From NCBI RefSeq assembly GCF_001421435.1, contig NZ_LMKA01000112.1:43445-107444 (forward strand): a DNA stretch of 64,000 nt, read 5' to 3'. Below, piece after piece: positions 17,614 to 25,595 of this stretch. A program made the translations under genes and the position numbers. The stretch comes from Chryseobacterium sp. Leaf201 (GTDB taxonomy: Bacteria > Bacteroidota > Bacteroidia > Flavobacteriales > Weeksellaceae). The notes under the pieces were generated by a model that searched no databases, was not told the DNA's origin, and was given only the letters and a program-made list of their open reading frames with translations. How positions within the stretch are numbered: position 1 is the first letter of the stretch; the number at the start of each line of letters is the position of its first letter.

Positions 17614-17853
17614 CAGCCAGTCCTTTCATTTTTAATAAATAACGGTATCTGAGAATAATTTACAGGCTAAATTAAACTCATGATATTTTCAACATATAAC
17701 TGAGAAATGCGCACGTTTTTGTGCCGCATTTTTCTATGTCGTAATAAACTATGATTTTATACTTATCTGAATATAAATTTCAACACCAATCCATATATTT
17801 TTTTCACACCGGTAATACCCCGTATTAATTGATGCTGATTGATTATAATAAAG

Positions 17854-17930
17854 CTATATCTTTTCCAGCAGGTGCCCGAAATAATCTCTCTTAGTCATCA
17901 GGTAGCTTTCATTCACCGCATTGGAGTCTA
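17854..17930 (-). other. Out-of-frame 3' end of the GTP cyclohydrolase II gene
   Basis: After the in-frame TAG at 17928-17930, the next frame continues the family's normal C-terminus (EIDSNAVNES, then YLMTKRDYFGHLL) to a TAG at 17854-17856. One extra base at the CCC of 17937-17939 would restore a 197-residue protein. This piece is therefore a displaced C-terminus, not a separate gene. Confidence 0.8.
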
Positions 17931-18446
17931 TTTCCAGGGAATCCTTCCCGCCAGAGTAATGCCGCTGTTCTCCAGTGCCTTCAGCTTATCCGGATTGTTG
18001 GTGAGCAGGTAAATACTATTTACATCCAGAAGTTTAAGCATCTCTATGGCTACTCCAAAATTCCTTCCATCAGCAGGTAATCCCAGGCGGAGATTGGCTT
18101 CAACCGTATCCAGCCCCTGCTCCTGAAGTGCATATGCTTTTAATTTATTGATGATCCCGATATTCCGTCCTTCCTGGCGAAGGTAAATAATCATCCCTCC
18201 GTTTTCAGAAACAAATTTCATGGCGGCATCAAGCTGCTGGCCGCACTCACATTTCTTAGAATGGAAGATTTCACCGGTGATACATTCTGAATGGAACCGT
18301 ACATTAACCGCCCTGCTGAAATCCGTTGTTTTGGAAACCCATACCAGATGAGGCATCCAGTCGGTCTCGTCTTCAGAAAATGCGTATACGGTAAAGATCC
18401 CAAAATCAGTCGGGATATCGGACTGTGCCTGTATTCTTAACATCAT
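17928..18446 (-). CDS. ribA: GTP cyclohydrolase II, C-terminally frameshifted
   Basis: GTP cyclohydrolase II opens the imidazole ring of GTP in the first step of riboflavin synthesis. The zinc ligands C55, C66 and C68 (E. coli C54/C65/C67), the RQEGRNIGI loop, DTVEAN and TNNPDK are all present. The frame ends at 172 residues with GRIPWK, whereas the family continues GR-P-L for about 25 more residues. Those residues are found in the next frame, so a one-base loss in a C-run has truncated it, by mutation or sequencing error. The catalytic core is intact. It is divergent from tetR and next to a flavin-using cryptochrome cluster, so it may be a dedicated second RibA. Confidence 0.88.
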   Translation of the reverse strand: MMLRIQAQSDIPTDFGIFTVYAFSEDETDWMPHLVWVSKTTDFSRAVNVRFHSECITGEIFHSKKCECGQQLDAAMKFVSENGGMIIYLRQEGRNIGIINKLKAYALQEQGLDTVEANLRLGLPADGRNFGVAIEMLKLLDVNSIYLLTNNPDKLKALENSGITLAGRIPWK

Positions 18447-18472
18447 CTAAAATTTAAATCATTTTTATAGTA

Positions 18473-18480
18473 CAAATTTA
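18473..18480 (-). promoter_or_regulatory. Probable -7 element for ribA
   Basis: On the minus strand this reads TAAATTTG, matching TAnnTTTG, about 27 bases before the ribA start. It forms one arm of a perfect 10-bp inverted repeat (18471-18480 with 18514-18523). Confidence 0.55.
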
Positions 18481-18513
18481 TACTTTATTTTAATTTAAAG
18501 TAATATTATTTAC

Positions 18514-18521
18514 TAAATTTG
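18514..18521 (+). promoter_or_regulatory. Probable -7 element for the tetR-aarF-photolyase operon
   Basis: TAAATTTG matches the -7 consensus and ends 16 bases before the tetR ATG. It mirrors the ribA element exactly, so the same RNA polymerase and possibly the same regulator could serve both directions. Confidence 0.55.
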
Positions 18522-18537
18522 TAAGAAAGAAATTCAA

Positions 18538-19191
18538 ATGGAAAATCAAGATCAGAATTATATAACCTCAGAAAGCATACTTGAACTGTACGGCGATTAC
18601 ATTCTTAACCATGGCGAAAAACCGAAAAATGTGTATCTGTTTGCCAAAGAAAACGGATTTGAAGAAAAAGAATTCTACCATTTCTTTTCCGGGTTTGAGC
18701 ATATGGAAAGGGAAATTTTCAATCACCTTTTTAAAAAATCCCTGGAACTTGCAGCTGAAGTCAATATCTCTGAAGAAGTAACGGCTAAGGAAAAGCTGCT
18801 GAATGTTTATTTTATCTTCTTTGAGAACCTTACAATGAACAGATCACTCATTCTTTCATTGTTGGGAAAAGACAGAATGGAAAATGCAAAGGTTCTGAAA
18901 AGCCTGAAAAAGACCCATCAGCAATTTATCAGTACGCTGGATTTCAACGAATGGGAAATACTGAGGAAAGCGGAAAAAATCAGGAATTTCAACGAAAAAT
19001 CCAGACAGCAGGCATTATGGCTGCACCTCGTATCATGTATCGAGTTCTGGAAAAAAGACACATCGCCGGACTTTGAAAAGACAGATATCTTTATTGAAAA
19101 AACAATTGATACCGGATTTGAGCTGATTGATAACGAACCGCTGAAGAAGCTTCTCGATCTCGGAAAATTTTTATGGAAAGAACACAGGTAA
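18538..19191 (+). CDS. TetR-family transcriptional regulator
   Basis: This 217-residue protein begins with a TetR-like helix-turn-helix region (about 12-55: ITSESILELYG ... VYLFAKENGFEEKEFYHFF), followed by an all-helical, probable ligand-binding domain. The HTH is divergent from the consensus, so the DNA-binding role is likely but not certain. It is the first gene of the rightward operon and ends 10 bases before the UbiB-like kinase gene. Similar TetR proteins precede AarF-like kinases in flavobacterial genomes, which supports local autoregulation of this cluster. Confidence 0.78.
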   Translation: MENQDQNYITSESILELYGDYILNHGEKPKNVYLFAKENGFEEKEFYHFFSGFEHMEREIFNHLFKKSLELAAEVNISEEVTAKEKLLNVYFIFFENLTMNRSLILSLLGKDRMENAKVLKSLKKTHQQFISTLDFNEWEILRKAEKIRNFNEKSRQQALWLHLVSCIEFWKKDTSPDFEKTDIFIEKTIDTGFELIDNEPLKKLLDLGKFLWKEHR

Positions 19192-19201
19192 ACAAGCATT
19201 T

Positions 19202-20521
19202 ATGAAAACATTAGATAAAATACCGACGGGGAAAATTGAAAGAACCGGAAGCCTCCTGAAAGCAGGTGCCAAAGTGGGCGTCAATTACCTTAAATATTAC
19301 GGCAATAAAATAACCAAAGATGAAGGCGAAGCAAGAAAAATCCTGAATGAAGACAATGCTTCGGACATATATGATTCATTGAAAGAACTGAAAGGGTCTG
19401 CTCTGAAAGTTGCGCAGATGCTGAGCATGGAGAAAAATATGCTTCCGGTGGAATATGTGGAAAAGTTTTCGCTGTCCCAGTTCTCAGTACCGCCGCTTTC
19501 AGGGGCACTGGTAAGAAAGACGTTCAGGAAATACTTCGGGAAAAATCCTGAAGAAATATTTGATGAATTTTCTTCGGAATCGGTAAACGCGGCAAGCATC
19601 GGCCAGGTACATAAAGCCCGGAAAAATGATAAATCCCTCGCGGTGAAAATACAGTATCCCGGCGTGCGTGAAAGCATCAGCAGCGACCTTAAAATGGTAA
19701 AGCCTATTGCCATGAAAATGTTCAACATTAAAAAGGACGGCTCGGAATCTTATTTTCAGGAAGTTGAAGACAAGCTTTACGAGGAAACCGACTATAATCT
19801 CGAACTTCAGCGGAGCCAGCATTTTGCATCGGAATGCAGGCATCTCCCGAACCTTCTTTTTCCAGCCTATTATCCGGAATATTCATGTGAAAAAATCATT
19901 ACGATGGACTGGATGCCTGGGCTTCATTTTTCAGAGTTTACCAAAAAAAGCAATACACAGGAAGAGCTGAACCTGATAGGGCAGACTCTCTGGGACTTTT
20001 ATATGTACCAGATGCACATCCTTAAAAAAGTACATGCAGATCCGCATCCGGGTAATTTCCTGGTTTCTGATGATCAGAAGCTCCTGGTTATTGATTTCGG
20101 ATGCATCAAGGAAATCCCGGAAGATTTTTATACGCCTTATTTTGAAATGGCGAAAGAAGAAAACCTGAAGAATCCTGAGATATTCAGGGATAAATTATAC
20201 ACGCTGGAAATACTGCGTGATGACGATACGCCTGAGGAAACCGCCTTTTTCTCAAAACTCTTCTATGAACTGCTGGAACTGTTTACCAGGCCTTTCAACC
20301 GGGAAGATTTTGATTTTTCAGATGATTCGTTCTTTAATGAAATCGCAGACCTCGGACAGCGGTATTCAAAGCTCAGCGATATGAAAGGAATGAATGCCAA
20401 CAGGGGTTCAAGACATTTTATCTACCTCAACAGGACATTCTTCGGGCTGTACCATATGATGCATGACCTGAAATCAAACCGTGTGGTTATCAACAATTAT
20501 AAAAATTTTGTAAAACCGTAA
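19202..20521 (+). CDS. AarF/ABC1/UbiB-family atypical kinase
   Basis: This 439-residue protein has the family's hallmark motifs: the KxGQ-type motif in LKGSALKVAQMLS (about residue 63), SIGQVHKA, the lysine in LAVKIQYPGVR, HADPHPGNF (catalytic loop) and VIDFG (metal-binding Asp). UbiB-family members are ATPases or kinases linked to isoprenoid quinone and lipid biology. It lacks the C-terminal membrane helices of E. coli UbiB, so it is probably soluble or peripheral. Its link to photolyase genes here suggests a membrane or light-stress role, which is inference. Confidence 0.9.
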   Translation: MKTLDKIPTGKIERTGSLLKAGAKVGVNYLKYYGNKITKDEGEARKILNEDNASDIYDSLKELKGSALKVAQMLSMEKNMLPVEYVEKFSLSQFSVPPLSGALVRKTFRKYFGKNPEEIFDEFSSESVNAASIGQVHKARKNDKSLAVKIQYPGVRESISSDLKMVKPIAMKMFNIKKDGSESYFQEVEDKLYEETDYNLELQRSQHFASECRHLPNLLFPAYYPEYSCEKIITMDWMPGLHFSEFTKKSNTQEELNLIGQTLWDFYMYQMHILKKVHADPHPGNFLVSDDQKLLVIDFGCIKEIPEDFYTPYFEMAKEENLKNPEIFRDKLYTLEILRDDDTPEETAFFSKLFYELLELFTRPFNREDFDFSDDSFFNEIADLGQRYSKLSDMKGMNANRGSRHFIYLNRTFFGLYHMMHDLKSNRVVINNYKNFVKP

Positions 20522-20523
20522 AT

Positions 20524-20679
20524 ATGCCTGCCGGAATGCCTTCAAAGACCTGTGAAGTCTGCGGACTTCCGTTCAACTGGCGAAAAAAGTGGAAAAAAAA
20601 CTGGGACGAAATTAAATACTGCAGCGAACGATGCCGGAAAAACAGAAAATCAATATCCTCTGGTACACCAAAGACCTGA
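20524..20679 (+). CDS. DUF2256 zinc-ribbon-like small protein
   Basis: This 51-residue protein begins two bases after the kinase stop. It has a CEVCGLPFNWRKKW motif and a downstream YCSERCRK, so C10, C13, C33 and C37 make a four-cysteine zinc site. This is the DUF2256 pattern, and the family typically neighbours cryptochrome/photolyase genes. Its last 49 bases overlap the start of the photolyase gene in another frame, which points to translational coupling. Function is unknown; a role in photolyase expression or assembly is plausible. Confidence 0.85.
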   Translation: MPAGMPSKTCEVCGLPFNWRKKWKKNWDEIKYCSERCRKNRKSISSGTPKT

Positions 20680-21935
20680 GAACGAGAGACCAGGAATCCC
20701 TGTACCGGATTATGCAGGAAGATACGCCGTTTCTTGCCCTGTATATTTTTGATGAGGACTTTTACCGTGAAAAACAATGGGGATTCAGGAAGTGCGGCCG
20801 CTACCGGGCAAAATTCCTGCTGGAAACGGTCCGTGGCCTCAGCTCTGCTTTAAAAGAGAAGAATATTCCGTTTCTGGTAAAATACGGAAAAACAGAATCC
20901 ATTTTCAAAGAGCTTTCTGAAAAATATACGGTGGAAAAAATCTTCTGCCAACAGGAATGGACACGGGATGAAAACGAAACGGAACGCAGGATAAAAAACG
21001 TTCTCCCTTTTACATCATGGGAAAAATCATACACCCAGTTTCTTATCAGTCCTGATTGTACCCGGGAATATTTTGCAAAAGTCCCGATACAGTTTACCGC
21101 TTTCAGGCAGAAGCTTGAAAAAAACTTTACGGTCCGTGAAGAATTTGATTCCGAACATCTGACCTATAATAAATCCGGCCCTGAACTTCATTTTACCAGT
21201 GATGATGTCAGCCTGAAATCATTGGGGTTTGATGAATTTGAACCTGACCGCCGTACTGCTTTCCCGTTTTCGGGAGGTGAACGGCAGGCGTCTGAGCGGT
21301 TATCCTATTACTTTTCCGGATCCGGAAAGCTGGACACCTATAAAGAAACCAGAAACGGAATGAAAGGTACTGATTACAGCAGCCGGTTCTCCGCCTGGCT
21401 GGCTGACGGAAGTCTTTCTGCCGTAACGGTGTACCACGAAATAAAAAAATATGAAGCACGGAAAGGAAGCAGTGAATCTTCTTACTGGATGGTTTTTGAG
21501 CTGCTCTGGCGGGATTTCTTCAGGCATACTTCATTAGAATATAGAGACCGTATATTCCATCAGCGCGGTATTAACGGGAAGATATATGATTACACTCCTG
21601 ACCCGGAGCTGATCCGGCAGTGGACCGAAGGAGAAACAGCTTCCGGTTTTATCAATGCGAATATGATGGAATTAAAGCATACCGGATGGATGAGCAATCG
21701 CGGAAGGCAGAATGTTGCCTCTTACTTCAGCAAAATTCTGAAACAGGACTGGAGAATCGGGGCTGCTTATTTTGAAGAAATGCTGATCGATTATGATGTG
21801 CACAGCAATTACGGCAACTGGATGTACCTCGCCGGAGTAGGAAATGATCCGCGGAATAGGATATTCAGCCCCGAAAAACAGGCAGCCCAGTATGACCCTG
21901 AACAGGAATTCATACAATTGTGGCTGAACAGATAA
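20631..21935 (+). CDS. DASH-family cryptochrome/photolyase
   Basis: This 434-residue flavoprotein has an N-terminal photolyase Rossmann domain (NILWYTKDLRTRD from residue 7) and a helical FAD-binding domain. DASH-type signatures are TRNGMKGTDYSSRFSAWLADG, FELLWRDFFR, TGWMSNRGRQNVAS and DYDVHSNYGNWMYLAGVGND. DASH proteins repair cyclobutane dimers in single-stranded DNA and may also sense blue light; they use FAD and usually methenyltetrahydrofolate. The start is set by the conserved N-terminus, within the DUF2256 gene. TIGR03643 follows after 107 bases. Confidence 0.95.
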   Translation: MPEKQKINILWYTKDLRTRDQESLYRIMQEDTPFLALYIFDEDFYREKQWGFRKCGRYRAKFLLETVRGLSSALKEKNIPFLVKYGKTESIFKELSEKYTVEKIFCQQEWTRDENETERRIKNVLPFTSWEKSYTQFLISPDCTREYFAKVPIQFTAFRQKLEKNFTVREEFDSEHLTYNKSGPELHFTSDDVSLKSLGFDEFEPDRRTAFPFSGGERQASERLSYYFSGSGKLDTYKETRNGMKGTDYSSRFSAWLADGSLSAVTVYHEIKKYEARKGSSESSYWMVFELLWRDFFRHTSLEYRDRIFHQRGINGKIYDYTPDPELIRQWTEGETASGFINANMMELKHTGWMSNRGRQNVASYFSKILKQDWRIGAAYFEEMLIDYDVHSNYGNWMYLAGVGNDPRNRIFSPEKQAAQYDPEQEFIQLWLNR

Positions 21936-22042
21936 ACGTACGGAACAATTATTCCTTTTGAGGTTGGAAGCAACAAAATACCTAAATACAGAAAAAAGAA
22001 AACAATATTTTACAATACGTCAACCTTATAAAACAACATAGT

Positions 22043-22324
22043 ATGGACAAACCATTCACTCTTGAGCAGATAGACCGGATTATTGAAATGGCCTGGGAAG
22101 ACCGGACACCGTTTGAAGCCATTGCCTTTCAGTTCGGGATCAGTGAGGCGGAAGTTATCCAGCTGATGCGCGCGGAGCTTAAACCATCAAGCTTCAGGTT
22201 ATGGAGAAAACGGGTCAACTCGGGAGTCAGCCAAAAGCACCTTATGAAAAGAAAAGAGGAAATTACCCGGTTCCGGTGCAGCAGGCAGCGTGTGATCAGC
22301 AATAATAAAATCTCAAAAAGATAA
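22043..22324 (+). CDS. TIGR03643-family small helix-turn-helix-like protein
   Basis: This 93-residue basic protein starts FTLEQIDRIIEMAWEDRTPF and continues FQFGISEAEVIQLMR and ELKPSSFRLWRKRVN, the pattern of the TIGR03643 family. The sequence resembles a resolvase/sigma-type helix-turn-helix, so it may bind DNA, but no function is established. Members are strongly associated with DASH cryptochromes and DUF2256, as here. It is 107 bases downstream of the cryptochrome on the same strand. Confidence 0.85.
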   Translation: MDKPFTLEQIDRIIEMAWEDRTPFEAIAFQFGISEAEVIQLMRAELKPSSFRLWRKRVNSGVSQKHLMKRKEEITRFRCSRQRVISNNKISKR

Positions 22325-22412
22325 ATTTTAAGTAATCTTCCATTTGATCTCATGACTGAATTAAACCTTCGATTATAATTTAATAAAGTTAAGAACCCAT
22401 TTAACGGTTTCT

Positions 22413-22441
22413 CGCAGATTGAAGGGATTACGCGGATTTTG
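22413..22441. repeat. Possible interspersed flavobacterial repeat (GCAGATT type)
   Basis: In the gap between the TIGR03643 gene and the SDR, CGCAGATT, GGGATTACG and CGCGGATTTTG form degenerate tandem units. They resemble short intergenic repeats I associate with Chryseobacterium-like genomes. Only this copy is seen in the window, so the call is tentative. Confidence 0.3.
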
Positions 22442-22513
22442 TGTATTTAAACCTGAATAATCTGCAGCAGCAGCTCTGAAATTTTTAATCAATAATAAAC
22501 TAAAAAATAAAAT

Positions 22514-23212
22514 ATGAAAAATATGGTCATCATCGGATGCGGATCAGGAATCGGACTGGCTGCTGCGAAAATTCTTTCCGAAAATCATAAAGTTACCGGT
22601 ATTTCCAGGACATTTAACCCGGAACTTCAGCATGAAAATATCGAATTTCACGAGATGGATATCCTTACGGGAAATTTAGACGATATTGCTTTTCCCGAAA
22701 GTATTGACGGCCTTGTGTATGCACCCGGAAGCATCAACCTTAAACCGTTTAACCGCCTGACCGAAGGTGATTTCAGAAATGATTTTGAAATTAATGTTTT
22801 GGGAGCTGTAAAATGTATCCAAAAACTGCTTCCGAACCTTAAAAAACCGGAAAGCTCCTCCATTGTACTGTACAGTTCCGTGGCGGCAAAGCTCGGAATG
22901 CCGTTCCATGCTTCGGTTGCTACTAGCAAAAGTGCTGTTGAAGGACTGGTAAGAAGCCTTGCGGCAGAATTTTCAGCACAGAAAATCCGGGTCAATGCCA
23001 TTGCGCCTTCTTTAACGGATACGTCACTTGCTTCACAGCTGCTTTCCACCCCGGAAAAACGGGAAGCTTCAGGCAAAAGACATCCGATACAGAGAATCGG
23101 GAGCCCTGCGGAAATGGCAGAGATGACGGCTTTCTTACTTTCTGATAAAGCATCATGGATTACCGGACAGATTTTCGGGATTGACGGCGGAATGGGAAGT
23201 GTTAAACTGTAA
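22514..23212 (+). CDS. SDR-family oxidoreductase
   Basis: This 232-residue short-chain dehydrogenase has an unusual glycine motif, IGCGSGIGLAA (7-17), where the first residue of TGxxxGIG is replaced by GC. The catalytic Ser is in LYSSVA; the usual YxxxK tyrosine region reads HASVATSKSAVEG, so the Tyr appears replaced by Val, which may reduce or change activity. The C-terminal ITGQIFGIDGGMG is standard. SDRs of this type recur in light-inducible photolyase clusters of many bacteria. Substrate unknown. Confidence 0.87.
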   Translation: MKNMVIIGCGSGIGLAAAKILSENHKVTGISRTFNPELQHENIEFHEMDILTGNLDDIAFPESIDGLVYAPGSINLKPFNRLTEGDFRNDFEINVLGAVKCIQKLLPNLKKPESSSIVLYSSVAAKLGMPFHASVATSKSAVEGLVRSLAAEFSAQKIRVNAIAPSLTDTSLASQLLSTPEKREASGKRHPIQRIGSPAEMAEMTAFLLSDKASWITGQIFGIDGGMGSVKL

Positions 23213-23260
23213 TTTTGAATCCCGTAACCAAACGTATATCTTTACACCAAAAATTATATC

Positions 23261-23905
23261 ATGCATACTGATTTTTTTATCGATCTGCTTCTGCAGGTAA
23301 AAGATTTTGAAAATTCCGGATCCTACACGCCTCAAGCTAAAGTAGAAGACTTCCGCCTGTGGCTGAACGATAAAAAATACAGGGAAGAAAGCCCTACCAA
23401 ACTTTTTAGGAATGAACAGCATGAGGTTTCCTTCAGAGAAAATGAAATCTGTAAGCAGATCCTTTTGCTGAGCAGGTATTCTAAACAGCTGATCAGGAAA
23501 GGGCTTGGGGAATTTCCGGAGCTGGCCAATGAAGAATTTACCTACCTGTACCGCCTGAAAGACGAACCGAATCTTACCAAAATACAGTTGATTGAAAGAA
23601 ACGGCCATGAGAAACAGACCGGCACACAGATCATCAAAAGACTTCTGGAAGCGGGGCTGATTGAGGAAAAAAATGATGAGGAAGACCGCAGGAGCAAAAG
23701 GCTGAACCTGACCAAAAAAGGGGAAGAACGTTTTCACCAGTCGGTTGAGAAAGTGAATCTTACCTCCGTTATCCTGTCAGGGAAACTCTGTGATGAAGAA
23801 AAAAGCGATTTATTAAAAACTTTAATCAAGCTGAATGATTTCCATTCCCATCTGTATTCCGAGCACAGAAATTCAGATGTACGCATGATCAGCCAATTAA
23901 TTTAA
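23261..23905 (+). CDS. MarR-like winged-helix transcriptional regulator
   Basis: This 214-residue protein has an N-terminal helical extension (about 1-65) and a MarR-type winged helix. The recognition region is KQTGTQIIKRLLEAGLIEE and the wing is NDEEDRRSKRLNLTKKGEE. It follows the SDR by 48 bases, so it is probably the last gene of the photobiology cluster. The extension and dimer helices suggest it senses a small molecule. Its targets are unknown; autoregulation of the cluster is a reasonable inference. Confidence 0.85.
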   Translation: MHTDFFIDLLLQVKDFENSGSYTPQAKVEDFRLWLNDKKYREESPTKLFRNEQHEVSFRENEICKQILLLSRYSKQLIRKGLGEFPELANEEFTYLYRLKDEPNLTKIQLIERNGHEKQTGTQIIKRLLEAGLIEEKNDEEDRRSKRLNLTKKGEERFHQSVEKVNLTSVILSGKLCDEEKSDLLKTLIKLNDFHSHLYSEHRNSDVRMISQLI

Positions 23906-24381
23906 TTAACATAAAGAATATCATATATCTTTTATTCCAAAGCTGCCGTGGTGATAGTAAACGGATCTGTCCAGGAAATTTTATGCCGTAACCTAAATCC
24001 GTCTGTAAAAAAGAAACCGACAAGATATTCAAATCCAAATAAAACTTTAAGGCCCTGATATCATTTATTTGCCATATCAGGGCTTTTATCTGATCGCGAT
24101 GGTTACCGGAACGTATGCTCCAGTAACGGATTCTCATAAATTAACAGTATCTTTACCGAAACCGTCTGTTTTATAATTTATTTATTATCCGGCAGACATC
24201 ATGATAAGAATAATTCTGTTTTAACCGGAGGCATGCAGAGTAATCATCTCTTTGCAGGCTGTCCATCCCGATACCAGCATTGTCGCATTTCAATAGTATT
24301 AAGATGCATTCCGGCAGGATCAGTTAACATTTCCAATTCCACTCCCTATTCTTTTATTACTGAACAGACCGTAAAAACCTT
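23906..24381. other. Intergenic region between marR and chaA
   Basis: These 476 bases hold no credible gene. The only clear feature is the hairpin terminator near 24052-24087. The 290 bases before chaA show no consensus promoter that I can recognise. Confidence 0.5.
24052..24087 (+). terminator. Intrinsic terminator downstream of marR
   Basis: GCCCTGATAT (24052-24061) and ATATCAGGGC (24074-24083) form a perfect 10-bp stem with a 12-base loop, followed by TTTT. It would end transcription of the photolyase cluster about 180 bases after the marR stop. Confidence 0.75.
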
Positions 24382-25497
24382 ATGAAGAAAAAAATATATC
24401 TTTTAACCTGGACTATCCTGATTCCCGTTCTCGCCTGGCTGGCGTATTTCGGAAGCCATTTTTTTTCAGGCACCTTTTATTCTGCAGTCCTTTCATTATT
24501 TCTTATAGGAAGTGTCCTGGCCGCGGTATACCATTCAGAAATAATTGCCTACCGCGTGGGCGAACCGTTCGGAACACTGCTTCTCGCCTTTGCCATCACT
24601 GTAATAGAGGTGGCACTGATTATTTCCATTATGCTGGGTGCAAAAGGCCTTGAAACCATAACGCTGGCCAGGGATACCGTGTATGCTGCAGTAATGATTA
24701 TTCTTACAGGAATTATCGGAGGCTGTATTATCGTGGGATCTGTTAAATTCAAAGTACAGAACTTTACGCTTCAGGGCGTGAGTACGGCACTTATTACGCT
24801 GACGTCCATCAGTATCTTTGTACTTATTTTACCGAATTATACCGTAAGCCACAATGGCGGGGAATATACTTCCCTTCAGCTGCTGTTTGTTTCGCTGATC
24901 AGCCTTTTATTATATTTGGGATTCACCATGATGCAGACCATCAGGCACCGCAGTTATTTTATTTCACCGGAAAACAGGTCAGCAGCATCTTCTGATGATA
25001 ACGGAGATGATGATGAAGATGATTTTCCGGATAAACCGTCCAACCGGCAGATGAGCATGAGTATCCTGTTCCTGATCCTGTGTTTGGGAATTGTGGTTTT
25101 ACTGGCCAAACTGCTTTCCGGGGATGTGGAATCTATAGTAAAATGGGCCGGAGCACCGAAATCTCTGGTAGGAATTATTATTGCGGGAATTGTTCTTCTT
25201 CCTGAAGGTATGGCCGCCTTCCGTGCAGCAAGGAATAACCAGATTCAGACTTCGCTTAACCTGGCGTTCGGTTCTGCACTGGCGAGCATCGGGCTGAGCA
25301 TTCCGGCTATTGCCATTACGTCGGTAATTACCGGCATCAGGATGACACTGGGAATCGATATCAAATCTACCATTTTGCTGGGCCTGACCCTGTTTATCAT
25401 CACCATTTCGCTGGCGACGGGAAGAACGAATATTATGCAGGGTTTCGTACTGGTAGCCATTTTTCTGGTGTATCTGTTTACGGTAATTATTCCTTAA
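24382..25497 (+). CDS. chaA: Calcium/proton antiporter, ChaA family
   Basis: This 371-residue membrane protein has about 11 transmembrane segments in two repeated halves. The half-site motifs are GEPFGTLLLAFAITVIEVAL (near 60-80) and LLPEGMAAFRAARN followed by NLAFGSALASIGLSIPAIA, the alpha-repeats of the CaCA superfamily. An acidic loop (DDNGDDDEDDFPD, near 207-219) separates the halves, as in ChaA. It probably exports Ca2+, or Na+/K+ at high pH, in exchange for protons. It is monocistronic. Confidence 0.92.
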   Translation: MKKKIYLLTWTILIPVLAWLAYFGSHFFSGTFYSAVLSLFLIGSVLAAVYHSEIIAYRVGEPFGTLLLAFAITVIEVALIISIMLGAKGLETITLARDTVYAAVMIILTGIIGGCIIVGSVKFKVQNFTLQGVSTALITLTSISIFVLILPNYTVSHNGGEYTSLQLLFVSLISLLLYLGFTMMQTIRHRSYFISPENRSAASSDDNGDDDEDDFPDKPSNRQMSMSILFLILCLGIVVLLAKLLSGDVESIVKWAGAPKSLVGIIIAGIVLLPEGMAAFRAARNNQIQTSLNLAFGSALASIGLSIPAIAITSVITGIRMTLGIDIKSTILLGLTLFIITISLATGRTNIMQGFVLVAIFLVYLFTVIIP

Positions 25498-25595
25498 AAC
25501 ATTAATGCTGTGAAGTTTGGAAACAATCAGGTAAGTAACAACTTATGCTGCGTATTTTTGTTTTTCTGTTGTTTAAATATCAAATGTTTCAGACA

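Noticed and set aside
23153..23737. A 194-codon open frame antisense to the marR gene
   Set aside because: Phe/Gln-rich shadow; the MarR winged helix is clear on the plus strand.
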